The notes: generated by a model not told the origin, from the letters alone. 64,000 nucleotides of DNA from Haemophilus parainfluenzae (GCF_003253005.1 NZ_QEPZ01000007.1:1-64000); one strand, 5' to 3'. Shown: positions 20,619 to 30,038, counted from the stretch's first letter. Numbers and translations: made by a program.

Positions 20619-22148
20619 ATGTCTCTTGCCATTGTTTATAGCCGTGCCTCAATGGGCGTACAAGCCCCTCTTGTTACCATTGAGGTACACTTAAGTAACG
20701 GAAAACCTGGATTTACCTTAGTTGGCCTACCCGAAAAAACTGTAAAAGAAGCGCAAGATCGTGTCAGAAGTGCATTAATGAATGCGCAGTTCAAATATCC
20801 TGCCAAACGCATCACCGTAAATCTTGCACCGGCTGATTTACCCAAAGAAGGGGGACGATTTGATTTACCCATTGCGATAGGTATCTTGGCTGCATCAGAT
20901 CAATTAGATGGTAGCCGTTTAAAACAATTTGAATTCGTTGGTGAACTCGCATTAACGGGTGAATTACGTGGCGTACACGGTGTCATTCCTGCCATTTTAG
21001 CAGCTCAAAAAGCGAAACGCGCACCCATTATCGCTTATCAAAATGCCAATGAGGCGTCGCTTGTCTCAGAGCAAGAGACTTATTTCGCTAAAAACCTTTT
21101 AGAGGTCGTGCAATTCTTAAATACTCAAGATAAATTACCTTTGGCCTCATTACTTGTACAAGAAAGTTCGGTCAGATTTTCAGCTAAAAATCACTTAGAT
21201 TTGACGGATATTATTGGTCAGCAACATGCGAAACGAGCACTAACAATAGCTGCCGCAGGTCAGCACAACCTACTCTTTTTAGGTCCTCCCGGTACAGGTA
21301 AAACTATGTTAGCAAGTCGTCTCACCGCATTACTCCCTGAAATGACTGATTCAGAAGCCATTGAAACCGCTTCGGTTACGAGTTTAGTACAAAATGAATT
21401 AAATTTTCATAACTGGAAACAACGACCGTTTCGAGCACCACATCATAGTGCCTCTTTGCCAGCCTTAGTAGGTGGAGGAACCATTCCAAAACCAGGCGAA
21501 ATATCGCTCGCACATAATGGCGTACTTTTTCTTGATGAATTGCCTGAGTTTGAGCGTAAAGTACTTGATGCACTCCGCCAGCCATTAGAAAGTGGAGAAA
21601 TTATTATTTCGCGAGCCAATGCTAAAATCCAATTTCCTGCTCGCTTTCAATTAGTTGCGGCGATGAATCCAAGTCCAACGGGGCATTATACGGGAACACA
21701 TAACCGCACCTCGCCACAACAAGTGATACGTTATTTAAATCGCCTTTCTGGCCCATTTTTAGATCGTTTTGATTTATCCATTGAAGTGCCCCTTCTGCCA
21801 CAAGGTAGCTTACAGAATACTGGAGATAGAGGCGAAACAAGCCAACAAGTAAGAGAAAAAGTGTTAAAAGTGAGAGAAATTCAACTTGCTCGAGCAGGCA
21901 AGATCAATGCATATCTTTCAAGCAAAGAAATTGAACGAGACTGTAAATTACAAGATAAAGATTCACTATTTCTTGAGAATGCACTGAATAAGCTAGGGCT
22001 TTCAGTAAGAGCCTACCATCGAATTTTGAAAGTCTCACGCACAATTGCCGATTTGAATGGCGAAAAAGAGATACAACAACCTCATTTAGCAGAAGCGCTA
22101 GGATATCGGGCAATGGATCGGTTGTTACAGAAATTATCTGCCGCTTAA
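20619..22148 (+). CDS. comM: ComM, branch-migration helicase for natural transformation (YifB family)
   Basis: Hexameric AAA+ helicase that extends heteroduplex during integration of transforming DNA. The 509 residues contain an N-terminal Lon-like ChlI domain (about 1-190), the Mg-chelatase-type AAA+ core with Walker A GPPGTGKT at 222-229 and Walker B VLFLDELPEF, and a C-terminal lid domain with RAYHRILKVSRTIADL. The start follows TAAGGAATC. It has its own CRP-S promoter and is convergent with nfuA. Confidence 0.95.
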   Translation: MSLAIVYSRASMGVQAPLVTIEVHLSNGKPGFTLVGLPEKTVKEAQDRVRSALMNAQFKYPAKRITVNLAPADLPKEGGRFDLPIAIGILAASDQLDGSRLKQFEFVGELALTGELRGVHGVIPAILAAQKAKRAPIIAYQNANEASLVSEQETYFAKNLLEVVQFLNTQDKLPLASLLVQESSVRFSAKNHLDLTDIIGQQHAKRALTIAAAGQHNLLFLGPPGTGKTMLASRLTALLPEMTDSEAIETASVTSLVQNELNFHNWKQRPFRAPHHSASLPALVGGGTIPKPGEISLAHNGVLFLDELPEFERKVLDALRQPLESGEIIISRANAKIQFPARFQLVAAMNPSPTGHYTGTHNRTSPQQVIRYLNRLSGPFLDRFDLSIEVPLLPQGSLQNTGDRGETSQQVREKVLKVREIQLARAGKINAYLSSKEIERDCKLQDKDSLFLENALNKLGLSVRAYHRILKVSRTIADLNGEKEIQQPHLAEALGYRAMDRLLQKLSAA

Positions 22149-22153
22149 AAAAT

Positions 22154-22178
22154 AAAAGGGCGAATGATTAGCCCTTTT
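22154..22178. terminator. Bidirectional terminator between comM and nfuA
   Basis: Eight-base-pair stem AAAAGGGC/GCCCTTTT (22154-22161 with 22171-22178), 9-nt loop, with a T run on the plus strand and T-rich sequence on the minus strand. It lies between the two convergent stop codons. Confidence 0.85.
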
Positions 22179-22191
22179 TTATCTTCTATTC

Positions 22192-22776
22192 TTAATAATA
22201 AGAATGTTCACCACGTTGGTGTTCTGTTACGTCTCTTGCACCTTTTAATTCATTCGGGAAGAGCGAAACTAACTGTTTTTCTACCCCGTCTTTTAGGGTG
22301 ACATCAACCATTGAACAACCATTACAGCCACCACCGAATTGTAGAACAGCATAACCATCATCAGTAATTTCAATTAACGTGATTTTACCGCCATGGCTAG
22401 CTAATTGTGGGTTGATTTGTGTTTGAATCACATACTCTACGCGCTCGATTAAAGGCGCATCATCTGCAACTTTACGCATTTTTGCGTTAGGCGCTTTTAA
22501 AGTCAGTTGAGCCCCAAGCTCTTCTGTTACATAATCAATTTCCGCATCTTCTAAAAACGGTAAGCTTATTTCATCTACAAATGCTGAAAAAGTATCGTAT
22601 TTCATTTCGGTATCAGTCGCTTCAACTGAATTTGGCGGGCAATAGGACACGCCACATTCTGCTCCTGGCGTACCCGGATTCACGACAAAAATACGAATAT
22701 TTGTACCTTCTTCTTGCGTATCTAAAAGTTTCCGAAAATGTGCTTGTGCAGCATCTGAAATAAAAATTTGTTCCAT
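22192..22776 (-). CDS. nfuA: Fe-S biogenesis protein NfuA
   Basis: Carrier that delivers [4Fe-4S] clusters to apo-proteins. The 194-residue protein has an N-terminal degenerate A-type domain (about 1-90) and a C-terminal Nfu domain with the cluster-binding CNGC motif (C151, C154). It lies downstream of comF on the same strand, with a 115-bp gap. That gap holds possible promoter elements (TTGCCA, 17 bp, TAACAT), so it may be transcribed both with the com operon and alone. In H. influenzae the orthologous gene was once called comG or orfG because of this position. Confidence 0.95.
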   Translation of the reverse strand: MEQIFISDAAQAHFRKLLDTQEEGTNIRIFVVNPGTPGAECGVSYCPPNSVEATDTEMKYDTFSAFVDEISLPFLEDAEIDYVTEELGAQLTLKAPNAKMRKVADDAPLIERVEYVIQTQINPQLASHGGKITLIEITDDGYAVLQFGGGCNGCSMVDVTLKDGVEKQLVSLFPNELKGARDVTEHQRGEHSYY

Positions 22777-22891
22777 AAATAAAGTCCTAATATTTGATAT
22801 AATATGTTAAGAATAATACTCCGATATGGCAATTTTTTCTACATTTATTCCTATTTTTATAGATATAGATGAATCCTATCTTTAACAGAAT

Positions 22892-23581
22892 TTAAGCTCT
22901 CGCTAAACCCCATACCTGAATTTCTTTTACACCTAATTTTCGAAGCTGTTTGGCTATCTCTGCCAACGTTGAGCCGGTTGTAATCACATCATCCACCAAA
23001 GCAACGCGTTCATAAGGAAAAGGCTTTTTGGTATTCACTGCAAAAGCATTTTTAAGATTGTGTCGTCGATCTTTCGCCGTTAAACCTCGCTGAGTATGAG
23101 TATGTTTAATCCGTTTCACCACATGATTACAGTTAGGCACATCACACCAACGACTTAACCAATTAGCCAATAAATCAGCCTGATTATAGCCCCGTTGCCA
23201 CTGTCGAAAATGATATAGCGGTACGGGGATAATCGCCTGTGGCAGAGAGAGTCCATGTGTTCGTCTCGCCTCTCGCACCGCAAGATAAAGCAAACGCGAT
23301 AAACTCCGATCTAACCAAAACTGTTTTTGGAATTTAAAACGATGAATAAGTGAAGAAAGCGGTTCAAGGTAATGTCCAATTATCACAATACGATCCCAAG
23401 CGGGTTCATTTCTCAAACAATGACCACAGCCCATTGCATAATGCTGCAAGGGTGAACCACATCGCCCACAATAAGGGAAAGTTTTAATTTGCTTCTGACA
23501 TCGACTGCACAATCCATTTCGACCAATATGAATAGCTCGCTTGCAATGCACACAACTAAATTGAAAAAAATGAGAAAACAT
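22892..23581 (-). CDS. comF: ComF, competence-associated phosphoribosyltransferase-like protein
   Basis: Last gene of comABCDEF, needed for movement of transforming DNA into the cytoplasm; the exact activity is unsettled. The 229-residue protein has a Cys-rich N-terminal zinc region (CVHC, CSRC, CGRC, CGHC in residues about 10-60) and a C-terminal phosphoribosyltransferase fold with the PRPP-binding block VALVDDVITTGSTL. The ATG at 23581, 20 nt after the comE stop, is preferred: the longer in-frame start at 23665 adds a basic, Lys-rich stretch overlapping comE. No strong ribosome site is visible, so coupling to comE is likely. Confidence 0.92.
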   Translation of the reverse strand: MFSHFFQFSCVHCKRAIHIGRNGLCSRCQKQIKTFPYCGRCGSPLQHYAMGCGHCLRNEPAWDRIVIIGHYLEPLSSLIHRFKFQKQFWLDRSLSRLLYLAVREARRTHGLSLPQAIIPVPLYHFRQWQRGYNQADLLANWLSRWCDVPNCNHVVKRIKHTHTQRGLTAKDRRHNLKNAFAVNTKKPFPYERVALVDDVITTGSTLAEIAKQLRKLGVKEIQVWGLARA

Positions 23582-23600
23582 GAGAAAAATTGACCACACT

Positions 23601-24983
23601 TTATTTTTTCGCTTTTTCAACTTGCTTAAAATGCTTTTCTTTTTTGGCCATTTCCATTCTTTCACCTTGTTTCAAAATATGAGGAGTCACAAAAATTACG
23701 AGTTCTCGTTTTTGATGTCGTTCACTTTCCTTACTAAATAAGCGCTTAATACCTGGAATATCGCCCAATAATGGTACTTTATCGACACCTTTCGTGATCG
23801 TATCGTGAAATACACCGCCCAATACAATCGTTTCCCCATCTTTGGCAAACACTTGCGTATTAATTTCTTGTTTATCAATAGATACGACTTCATTCTGCCC
23901 ATAAGCCACGCGATTTCCTGGCGAGTTTTGACTGACTAATAAATCCAATAAGATATTATTATCCTTCGAAATATGCGGTGTGACTTCCAACCCCAACACA
24001 GCTTCACGAAACTCCACTGACTGCGTGTCATTTTTACCATTCGTCACCACATAAGGAATTTCTGTCCCTTGTTTGATGCTTGCGCTTTTTTTGTTGGTCG
24101 TGAGTAATCGAGGACTCGCTATAATTTCTACGTTATTTTCACGTTCAAGTGCGGTCAATTCTAGGTCTAATAATCGACCATTAATTTTGGCTACTTGAAG
24201 TGCTAATGAGCCAGCTGGCGTGACCGTTGTCGCAAAATTTACATTTAAATTATTACTGATATTGCTAAACCCATTCGCATCTAAACTGCCACTCACTCGA
24301 TGGGCTGCCTCAGTAGGATTAAAAATGCCCCAACGCACACCTAATTCTTTTAGGCTTTCATCGGTAATCGTCACAATACGTGCTTCAATGACAATTTGCT
24401 CAATAGGTTTATCCAGCTCTGCAATTAATTTTTTGATATTTTTAAGTGAACGTGCATCATCCTGAATCAGTAATACATTGCTTCGATCATCAAATGTAAT
24501 TGTGCCGCTAGGTGAAAGCAAAGAACCGCTCCCTGTGGTTAAAGATTTCATCACATCAGAAGCCTTAGCAAAATGCAGTTTAACCGTTGTACTCACAAGT
24601 GGTGTTTCACTAGGCAAACTTTCTCCGCTAATCGCCATAGGTTCTGTTATTTTCTCTGAATATTGTTCATGTTGAGAAGGCTTACCTAAATAATAAATAT
24701 CATTTTCTTGATAAAAAGAGAGCCCTTTGATTTTTGCGACAGAACGCAATAAACGATCAAAATCTACGTTATCTAATTGTAATGAAAGTGTTCCTTCTAA
24801 CTCATCATCAATCATTAAATTGGCATTTTGCTCAAGGGCAAGTTGTTGGAGTGTCTCTACTATGGGAGCTTGTTTTAAGCGAAGTGAAAATACGCGATTT
24901 TCTGCCACTGAATAAGTTGTCCATAGGATCAGAAAACACATTAAAAACTGACCAAACTTTGTTTTTATTTTCTGCTTTACCAT
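23601..24983 (-). CDS. comE: ComE, outer-membrane secretin (PilQ family)
   Basis: Secretin that forms the outer-membrane pore for the type IV competence pilus and DNA entry. The 460-residue protein has a signal sequence (to about residue 27, ending SVA), a STN-type N-terminal domain (about 30-105), an N1 domain with NVLLIQDDARS, and the C-terminal secretin core from IVIEARIVTI to the VPLLGDIPGIKRLF motif. It is shorter than PilQ of Neisseria but similar in size to Haemophilus ComE. It follows comD directly. An uptake signal lies inside (24147-24155). Confidence 0.95.
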   Translation of the reverse strand: MVKQKIKTKFGQFLMCFLILWTTYSVAENRVFSLRLKQAPIVETLQQLALEQNANLMIDDELEGTLSLQLDNVDFDRLLRSVAKIKGLSFYQENDIYYLGKPSQHEQYSEKITEPMAISGESLPSETPLVSTTVKLHFAKASDVMKSLTTGSGSLLSPSGTITFDDRSNVLLIQDDARSLKNIKKLIAELDKPIEQIVIEARIVTITDESLKELGVRWGIFNPTEAAHRVSGSLDANGFSNISNNLNVNFATTVTPAGSLALQVAKINGRLLDLELTALERENNVEIIASPRLLTTNKKSASIKQGTEIPYVVTNGKNDTQSVEFREAVLGLEVTPHISKDNNILLDLLVSQNSPGNRVAYGQNEVVSIDKQEINTQVFAKDGETIVLGGVFHDTITKGVDKVPLLGDIPGIKRLFSKESERHQKRELVIFVTPHILKQGERMEMAKKEKHFKQVEKAKK

Positions 24984-24984
24984 T

Positions 24985-25368
24985 TTAAAATCCCATTATG
25001 ATTGAGGTCGTTTGTTCACATTGCCCTGTTTTATAACCTTGGAAAGCCACACTGTTTTTACTTACTTTTTCGATTAAATAGCCTTCCTTTCCAATCCGCT
25101 GCCCCACTTGAGCAGAAAGAATATGCCCATCATCATTAAAGAATACTTCTGCCTGTTTACCGTATTGCACGACACCCACAATATGTAGTTGAGCCAATGG
25201 GCGTTCCTCCGCCAGTCTCGGCTCCGAATATACGCAAGTCGACACCGGCGGTAGGGTGAGCCCCTCTTTTGGATATTCGGTTTGTTCTCTTTGTTTACGA
25301 TCAAAAGGATCTTGCGAAAATACGGATACAGAAAAAGTCGCTATCAAGATTAAAAAGAGCTTTTTCAT
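24985..25368 (-). CDS. comD: ComD, PilP-like competence pilus protein
   Basis: Small periplasmic protein with a signal peptide (cleavage likely after VFS, residue 18), 127 residues long. The central block LAQLHIVGVVQYGKQAEVFF followed by VGQRIGKEGYLIEKV resembles PilP-type pilot proteins, which link the inner-membrane PilNO complex to the secretin. The start overlaps the comC stop by one base and the stop precedes comE by 1 bp, so translation is tightly coupled. Confidence 0.9.
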   Translation of the reverse strand: MKKLFLILIATFSVSVFSQDPFDRKQREQTEYPKEGLTLPPVSTCVYSEPRLAEERPLAQLHIVGVVQYGKQAEVFFNDDGHILSAQVGQRIGKEGYLIEKVSKNSVAFQGYKTGQCEQTTSIIMGF

Positions 25369-25910
25369 TACTTGTCCTTATTCAATTGGAAAATTAACTC
25401 ACATGTAATAGAAGCATTTTCCTCTTCATCTAATTTCTCAATGTTTAATTGAGTTAACGAAAGTTTAGGAATGTCCCTTAAAAGTGCGGTCAAAAATTGC
25501 TGTAAATCGGCAAAATAGCCTTGTAATGACAAATGTAACAAAGTATGTTGAGAAAAATCCCAACGTAAATCCAACGCTCGAAGTCGCCCATTTAACAATG
25601 CCTGAACATGCTGATTGATCGGCAACACAGAATTAGCCAATTCTGGAGAAAGTTGTCGGCTGTCTGACTTTTGCCTTAAAGTTTGTAAAATCTTTTCCTG
25701 TTTCTCCCACTCTTGTTGTTGCAAACTCAATTCTGCGTCAAGTCGATGTCGTTCATTGCTATTTTCAACGTAACGAAAAACAGGTAAAAAAATGACCGCA
25801 CTTAGTGCACTCAACCAAAAGATAGCATGCACCATTTGAGATAATCGAAGCCATTTCCCCAACCAACCTTGTGCAGTTTTTTGAACAATCTCATCGATAA
25901 GATTCTTCAT
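25368..25910 (-). CDS. comC: ComC, PilO-like competence pilus protein
   Basis: A 180-residue bitopic inner-membrane protein. One transmembrane segment at about residues 28-46 is followed by a coiled coil rich in Gln, Glu and Lys (about 55-80) and a C-terminal periplasmic domain, the PilO layout. With the PilN-like ComB it would form the alignment subcomplex. It overlaps comB by 4 bp (ATGA) and comD by 1 bp. Two uptake signals lie inside (25482-25490 and 25795-25803). Confidence 0.88.
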   Translation of the reverse strand: MKNLIDEIVQKTAQGWLGKWLRLSQMVHAIFWLSALSAVIFLPVFRYVENSNERHRLDAELSLQQQEWEKQEKILQTLRQKSDSRQLSPELANSVLPINQHVQALLNGRLRALDLRWDFSQHTLLHLSLQGYFADLQQFLTALLRDIPKLSLTQLNIEKLDEEENASITCELIFQLNKDK

Positions 25911-26419
25911 TGCTCAGACTCCAATAACTGAATATCAAATTGAAAGAATAACTGTTGTTGCACTGGTTGAAACTTGGTCAAATTAACCTCTGTAAAATGA
26001 TGTTTAAGAAATTGATGTATCGCTTCAAATTCTTGTTGATTTTCCGTCATGCCAGAAAGGGCAACTTGCTTAGCATTGAGCGTAAATACATCTAACTCAC
26101 CTTGTTGTAATGGTAACTCACTTAATAAGTTAAGCATCCGATACACATATTCTGTATCCATTTCTGTCAGCTCATTCATTTCTTTCAGGTTACTTTGTAG
26201 TTGCTGAACTTGAATATGTTTCTTATGGACTTGATTGGTGATTTGTGCGAGTTTTTCTTTTGTCTGATTTAGCACATACACTTGTTGTTCATTAAGATGA
26301 CTCAAGCCAAAGACAATCAACACTGAGCAAGCTAGCCAAATTAAACCTTGCCACATAAAGCGCTTAAAAGCCTTTTGATGTTGTTCTAAGCGCCAAGGCA
26401 ATAAATTAAGGCTTAACAT
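25907..26419 (-). CDS. comB: ComB, PilN-like competence pilus protein
   Basis: A 170-residue bitopic protein: a short cytoplasmic N-terminus with the PilN-type motif LNLLPWR (the segment that docks on PilM), a transmembrane helix at about residues 22-40, a coiled coil (about 42-80) and a periplasmic domain. Starts at 26425 (GTG), 26422 and 26419 are all in frame; 26419 is chosen for its 7-nt distance from the GGGAG ribosome site. It overlaps comA by 14 bp. Confidence 0.88.
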   Translation of the reverse strand: MLSLNLLPWRLEQHQKAFKRFMWQGLIWLACSVLIVFGLSHLNEQQVYVLNQTKEKLAQITNQVHKKHIQVQQLQSNLKEMNELTEMDTEYVYRMLNLLSELPLQQGELDVFTLNAKQVALSGMTENQQEFEAIHQFLKHHFTEVNLTKFQPVQQQLFFQFDIQLLESEQ

Positions 26420-27254
26420 CATCACTCTCCCGATTAATTGGAGGCAAAAGTGCGGGTGTTTTTGAGGATAAATCCACTAGCTTTAAATCGGTTTGCCACA
26501 GTGCATTACCTAAAGCGATGAAAGGTAAATCTGTTTCGATGCGTTGCCAATCCTGAGGCAGTGATTCTATCGTGCGTGAATTCAATATATCTGGCGTTTG
26601 ATACACATAAACCTGTTCTATCGTTTCGGGAAAGCGTTGGATAAATTGTTGATAAAGCTCAGATAAATCACTTTGAGATTGCAAAACTTGTCGTTGTTGT
26701 AAGCGTTCACAAACAGCGAGACAACCTTGTTGATCTTGATATAAAAATAAAGTGTTAATCGGCTCTTGCCCTAAAATGACATAAAATGCGCGTAAAATAC
26801 TGTGATTCAGTAAATCAAGTGCGGTCAATTTTAGCGGCAAATATTTTGCTAATTCCGCTTTAGCGCTTTCTTGTCGAATCGCCGTGATATCCAAACGAAA
26901 ACCTTGTTTTAATGGCGTGGTCAGATAATCAAACCATAATTCATCCAACGGAATCGGTAATTCTTTTTGCAAAATGAAACGACATTGTTGTTCACATTCC
27001 TGGACATTGAGAGTTTGCGGTAAAATAAGCGTTTTAGACCAAGTTAAATGGGGTGAAATGGCTCCGATAAAACAACATTGGCTAGTTTTTTGTGGTAAAT
27101 GAGGTAATAAATGGGAAAAAATGTCTTTTTGCTGTCCATTTAAGCAAATAGATTGAACTTTGTGGAATGCATCTAGCCAAACGAAATAGAGGTTATCTTG
27201 TTGTTTACTCACACCAATTTGTTGTTTTCGCTGCTTTCTATGGGCAATTTCCAT
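26406..27254 (-). CDS. comA: ComA, PilM-like competence pilus protein
   Basis: First gene of comABCDEF. The 282-residue protein lacks membrane segments and resembles PilM, the actin-like cytoplasmic protein that binds the N-terminus of PilN. The sequence is diverged; the PilM-like reading rests mostly on its order before ComB (PilN), ComC (PilO), ComD (PilP) and ComE (PilQ). Its promoter region contains the competence CRP-S palindrome. An uptake signal lies inside (26817-26825). Confidence 0.9.
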   Translation of the reverse strand: MEIAHRKQRKQQIGVSKQQDNLYFVWLDAFHKVQSICLNGQQKDIFSHLLPHLPQKTSQCCFIGAISPHLTWSKTLILPQTLNVQECEQQCRFILQKELPIPLDELWFDYLTTPLKQGFRLDITAIRQESAKAELAKYLPLKLTALDLLNHSILRAFYVILGQEPINTLFLYQDQQGCLAVCERLQQRQVLQSQSDLSELYQQFIQRFPETIEQVYVYQTPDILNSRTIESLPQDWQRIETDLPFIALGNALWQTDLKLVDLSSKTPALLPPINRESDDVKP

Positions 27255-27303
27255 ATTCTTTCCTATTCTTTAGGGGATTAATCTTTTATACTTAGCAGCC
27301 AAA

Positions 27304-27368
27304 ATCATAATTTTAATTTTTTGAATATTCATTAAACCAGAGAGAATTTTACGATGCGGATCGCAAAA
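27304..27368 (-). promoter_or_regulatory. comA-F competence promoter: CRP-S site and -10
   Basis: The palindrome at 27347-27368 has core TACGA-N6-TCGCA (27350-27365), one mismatch from the CRP-S consensus, with T4 and A4 flanks. On the minus strand a -10-like TATGAT occupies 27304-27309. The distance from palindrome centre to the -10 5' edge is 48.5 nt, the same as at comM. The palindrome also covers the mrcA start codon (27354-27356), so it lies inside the divergent gene's translation start. Confidence 0.82.
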
Positions 27369-29972
27369 TTAATATTAAGTACCCTATTTACGATATGTAT
27401 ACTGGGGTTAGTCGCCGGTGGTGTACTGTATTTTCACTTAAAATCCTCCTTACCATCGGTAGAAAGCCTAAAAACCGTCGAGTTACAACAACCGATGCAA
27501 ATTTATACGGCTGATGGCAAATTGATCGGTGAAGTCGGTGAACAACGCCGTATTCCAGTGAAATTAGAAAATGTGCCTCAGCGTCTGCAAGATGCTTTCT
27601 TAGCGACGGAAGATAGCCGTTTTTATGACCATCACGGTTTAGACCCTGTCGGTATTGCTCGTGCGATTTTTGTTGCTGTCAACAATGGTGGTGCATCTCA
27701 AGGGGCAAGTACCATTACACAACAGCTTGCACGTAACTTCTTCTTAACCCCAGAGAAAACCATCATTCGTAAAGCTCGCGAAGCAGTATTAGCCATTGAA
27801 ATTGAAAATGCCTTAAGCAAACAAGAAATTTTAGAACTTTATTTGAATAAAATTTTCTTAGGGTATCGCTCTTATGGCGTTGCAGCAGCTGCTCAAACCT
27901 ACTTTGGTAAAAACTTAGATGAATTAACACTTTCTGAAATGGCGATCATTGCAGGCTTACCAAAAGCACCTTCAACAATGAACCCATTGTATTCACCAAA
28001 ACGTGCGGAAGAACGCCGTAATGTGGTATTAGGTCGTATGTTGGATGAAAACAAAATCACCAAAGCAGAATATGATGCAGCCATCAAAGAGCCAATCGTA
28101 GCGAGTTATCACGGTGCAAAATTTGAATTCCGTGCAGACTATGTGACTGAAATGGTTCGTCAAGAAATGGTAAAACGTTTTGGTGAGGAAGATGCTTACA
28201 CCAAAGGTTATAAAGTCTTCACAACTGTACTGTCAAAAGATCAAGCAGAAGCACAAAAAGCCGTACGTAATAACCTGATCGATTATGATATGCGTCATGG
28301 CTGGCGTGGTGGCGCGCCTCTATGGAAAAAAGGTGAAGCCGTATGGGACAACGAGCGTATTGTCGCTTTCTTGAAAAAATTGCCTGATTCAGAACCTTTT
28401 ATTCCAGCGGCGGTAACCGCATTGGGTAAAAATGATGCAGAATTACTTTTAGCTAATAATGAAACGATGACGCTGTCTTCAAACGCAATGCGTTGGGCAG
28501 GTAAATCCCCTGTTAAAGTGGGCGAACAGATTTGGATTCGTAAACGTGATAATGGTGAGTGGGTGTTAGGCCAAATTCCGGCAGCTAACTCTGCATTAGT
28601 TTCATTAAACTCTGATAATGGTGCTATTGAGGCCATGGTGGGTGGTTTTAGCTACGAACAAAGTAAATTTAACCGAGCAACCCAATCTTTAGTGCAAGTC
28701 GGTTCTTCGATTAAACCATTTATCTATGCAGCGGCATTAGAGAAAGGTTTAACGCTTTCAAGCGTATTGCAAGACAGTCCTATCTCCATTCAAAAACCAG
28801 GACAACCTTTGTGGCAACCGAAAAACTCACCTGATCGTTATGACGGTCCAATGCGTTTACGTGTGGGTTTAGGTCAATCTAAAAACATGATTGCCATCCG
28901 AGCTCTACAAACCGCAGGTGTTGGCTTTACGGCTGACTTCTTACAACGTTTTGGATTCAAACGTGACCAATATTTTGCCAGCGAAGCGCTTGCATTAGGT
29001 GCGGCATCCTTCACTCCATTGGAAATGGCGCGTGCTTACGCGGTATTTGATAATGGTGGTTTCTTAATTGATCCTTACCTTATCGAAAAAATTCAAGATA
29101 ATACCGGTAAAGATTTATTTATTGCGAACCCAAAAATTGCTTGTATTACCTGTAACGACATTCCTGTGATTTATGGTGAAACCAAAGATAAAATTGATGG
29201 TTTTAAAGATGTCGCAGAAGTGGCTAACCCTGACAATCTAAAATCTGCTAAAGGTAATAGCAACACCGATACAGATGAAGGTGAGGGTGAGCAGCAACCT
29301 GAGAATATACCAGACTTGCCAGAGCTTCAAACATCAGCATTAAATGACGGTTCTGTTGATTTAATGGCTGATGCGAAAGACGGCGTGGCGAAACAAGAAT
29401 ATGCGCCTCGTGTGATTAGCGGCGAATTAGCCTTCTTAATTCGTAGTGCATTAAATACGGCGATTTATGGTGAACAAGGTCTCGGTTGGAAAGGTACCAG
29501 CTGGCGTATCGCGCAAAGTATTAAGCGTAGTGATATAGGCGGTAAAACCGGTACAACCAATAGCGCGAAAGTTGCTTGGTATGCAGGCTTTGGTGCTAAC
29601 TTAGTGACCACGACCTATATCGGTTTTGATGATAACAAGCGTGTATTAGGTAGAGGTGAAGCAGGTGCGAAAACCGCTATGCCAGCCTGGGTCGCTTATA
29701 TGAAAGCGGCACTTTCTGATGTACCAGAACGTCAACTTGAGCTTCCACCAAATATCATAGAGAAAACCATTGACAGTAACTCTGGTTTACTTTCTGAAGG
29801 TGGTGGCCGTAAAGAATACTTTATCGTTGGTACCGAGCCTAAACGTACTTACATTGCGGAAATGAAAGAGCGTGGTTATTATGTTCCACCTGAGTTACAA
29901 CAACGCTTGAATGGCGGAACAGGTAAAATCAAAGACGCAATTCCAGCAACGCAACCAGAAGAATTATTCTAA
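27354..29972 (+). CDS. mrcA: Penicillin-binding protein 1A (bifunctional transglycosylase/transpeptidase)
   Basis: Class A PBP polymerising and cross-linking peptidoglycan. The 872-residue protein has a single N-terminal membrane anchor (about 6-28), a GT51 domain with the catalytic-Glu motif EDSRFYDHHG and QGASTITQQLARN, an OB-like linker, and the transpeptidase with SSIK (nucleophile Ser), SKN and KTGT. An acidic insertion rich in Asp, Glu and Gln (about 625-665) lies in the transpeptidase half between SKN and KTGT. Also named ponA in Haemophilus. It diverges from comA; the com palindrome overlaps its ATG. Confidence 0.96.
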   Translation: MRIAKLILSTLFTICILGLVAGGVLYFHLKSSLPSVESLKTVELQQPMQIYTADGKLIGEVGEQRRIPVKLENVPQRLQDAFLATEDSRFYDHHGLDPVGIARAIFVAVNNGGASQGASTITQQLARNFFLTPEKTIIRKAREAVLAIEIENALSKQEILELYLNKIFLGYRSYGVAAAAQTYFGKNLDELTLSEMAIIAGLPKAPSTMNPLYSPKRAEERRNVVLGRMLDENKITKAEYDAAIKEPIVASYHGAKFEFRADYVTEMVRQEMVKRFGEEDAYTKGYKVFTTVLSKDQAEAQKAVRNNLIDYDMRHGWRGGAPLWKKGEAVWDNERIVAFLKKLPDSEPFIPAAVTALGKNDAELLLANNETMTLSSNAMRWAGKSPVKVGEQIWIRKRDNGEWVLGQIPAANSALVSLNSDNGAIEAMVGGFSYEQSKFNRATQSLVQVGSSIKPFIYAAALEKGLTLSSVLQDSPISIQKPGQPLWQPKNSPDRYDGPMRLRVGLGQSKNMIAIRALQTAGVGFTADFLQRFGFKRDQYFASEALALGAASFTPLEMARAYAVFDNGGFLIDPYLIEKIQDNTGKDLFIANPKIACITCNDIPVIYGETKDKIDGFKDVAEVANPDNLKSAKGNSNTDTDEGEGEQQPENIPDLPELQTSALNDGSVDLMADAKDGVAKQEYAPRVISGELAFLIRSALNTAIYGEQGLGWKGTSWRIAQSIKRSDIGGKTGTTNSAKVAWYAGFGANLVTTTYIGFDDNKRVLGRGEAGAKTAMPAWVAYMKAALSDVPERQLELPPNIIEKTIDSNSGLLSEGGGRKEYFIVGTEPKRTYIAEMKERGYYVPPELQQRLNGGTGKIKDAIPATQPEELF

Positions 29973-29988
29973 CCCTGATTTAAATACT

Positions 29989-30020
29989 AAAAGTGCGGTT
30001 AATTTTGACCGCACTTTTTT
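29989..30020 (+). terminator. Uptake-signal pair terminator after mrcA
   Basis: AAAAGTGCGGT (29989-29999) pairs with ACCGCACTTTT (30008-30018), short loop, followed by T6. It lies 16 nt after the mrcA stop and just before rlmJ. Confidence 0.82.
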
Positions 30021-30038
30021 ACGTCAAAAGGACAAACC

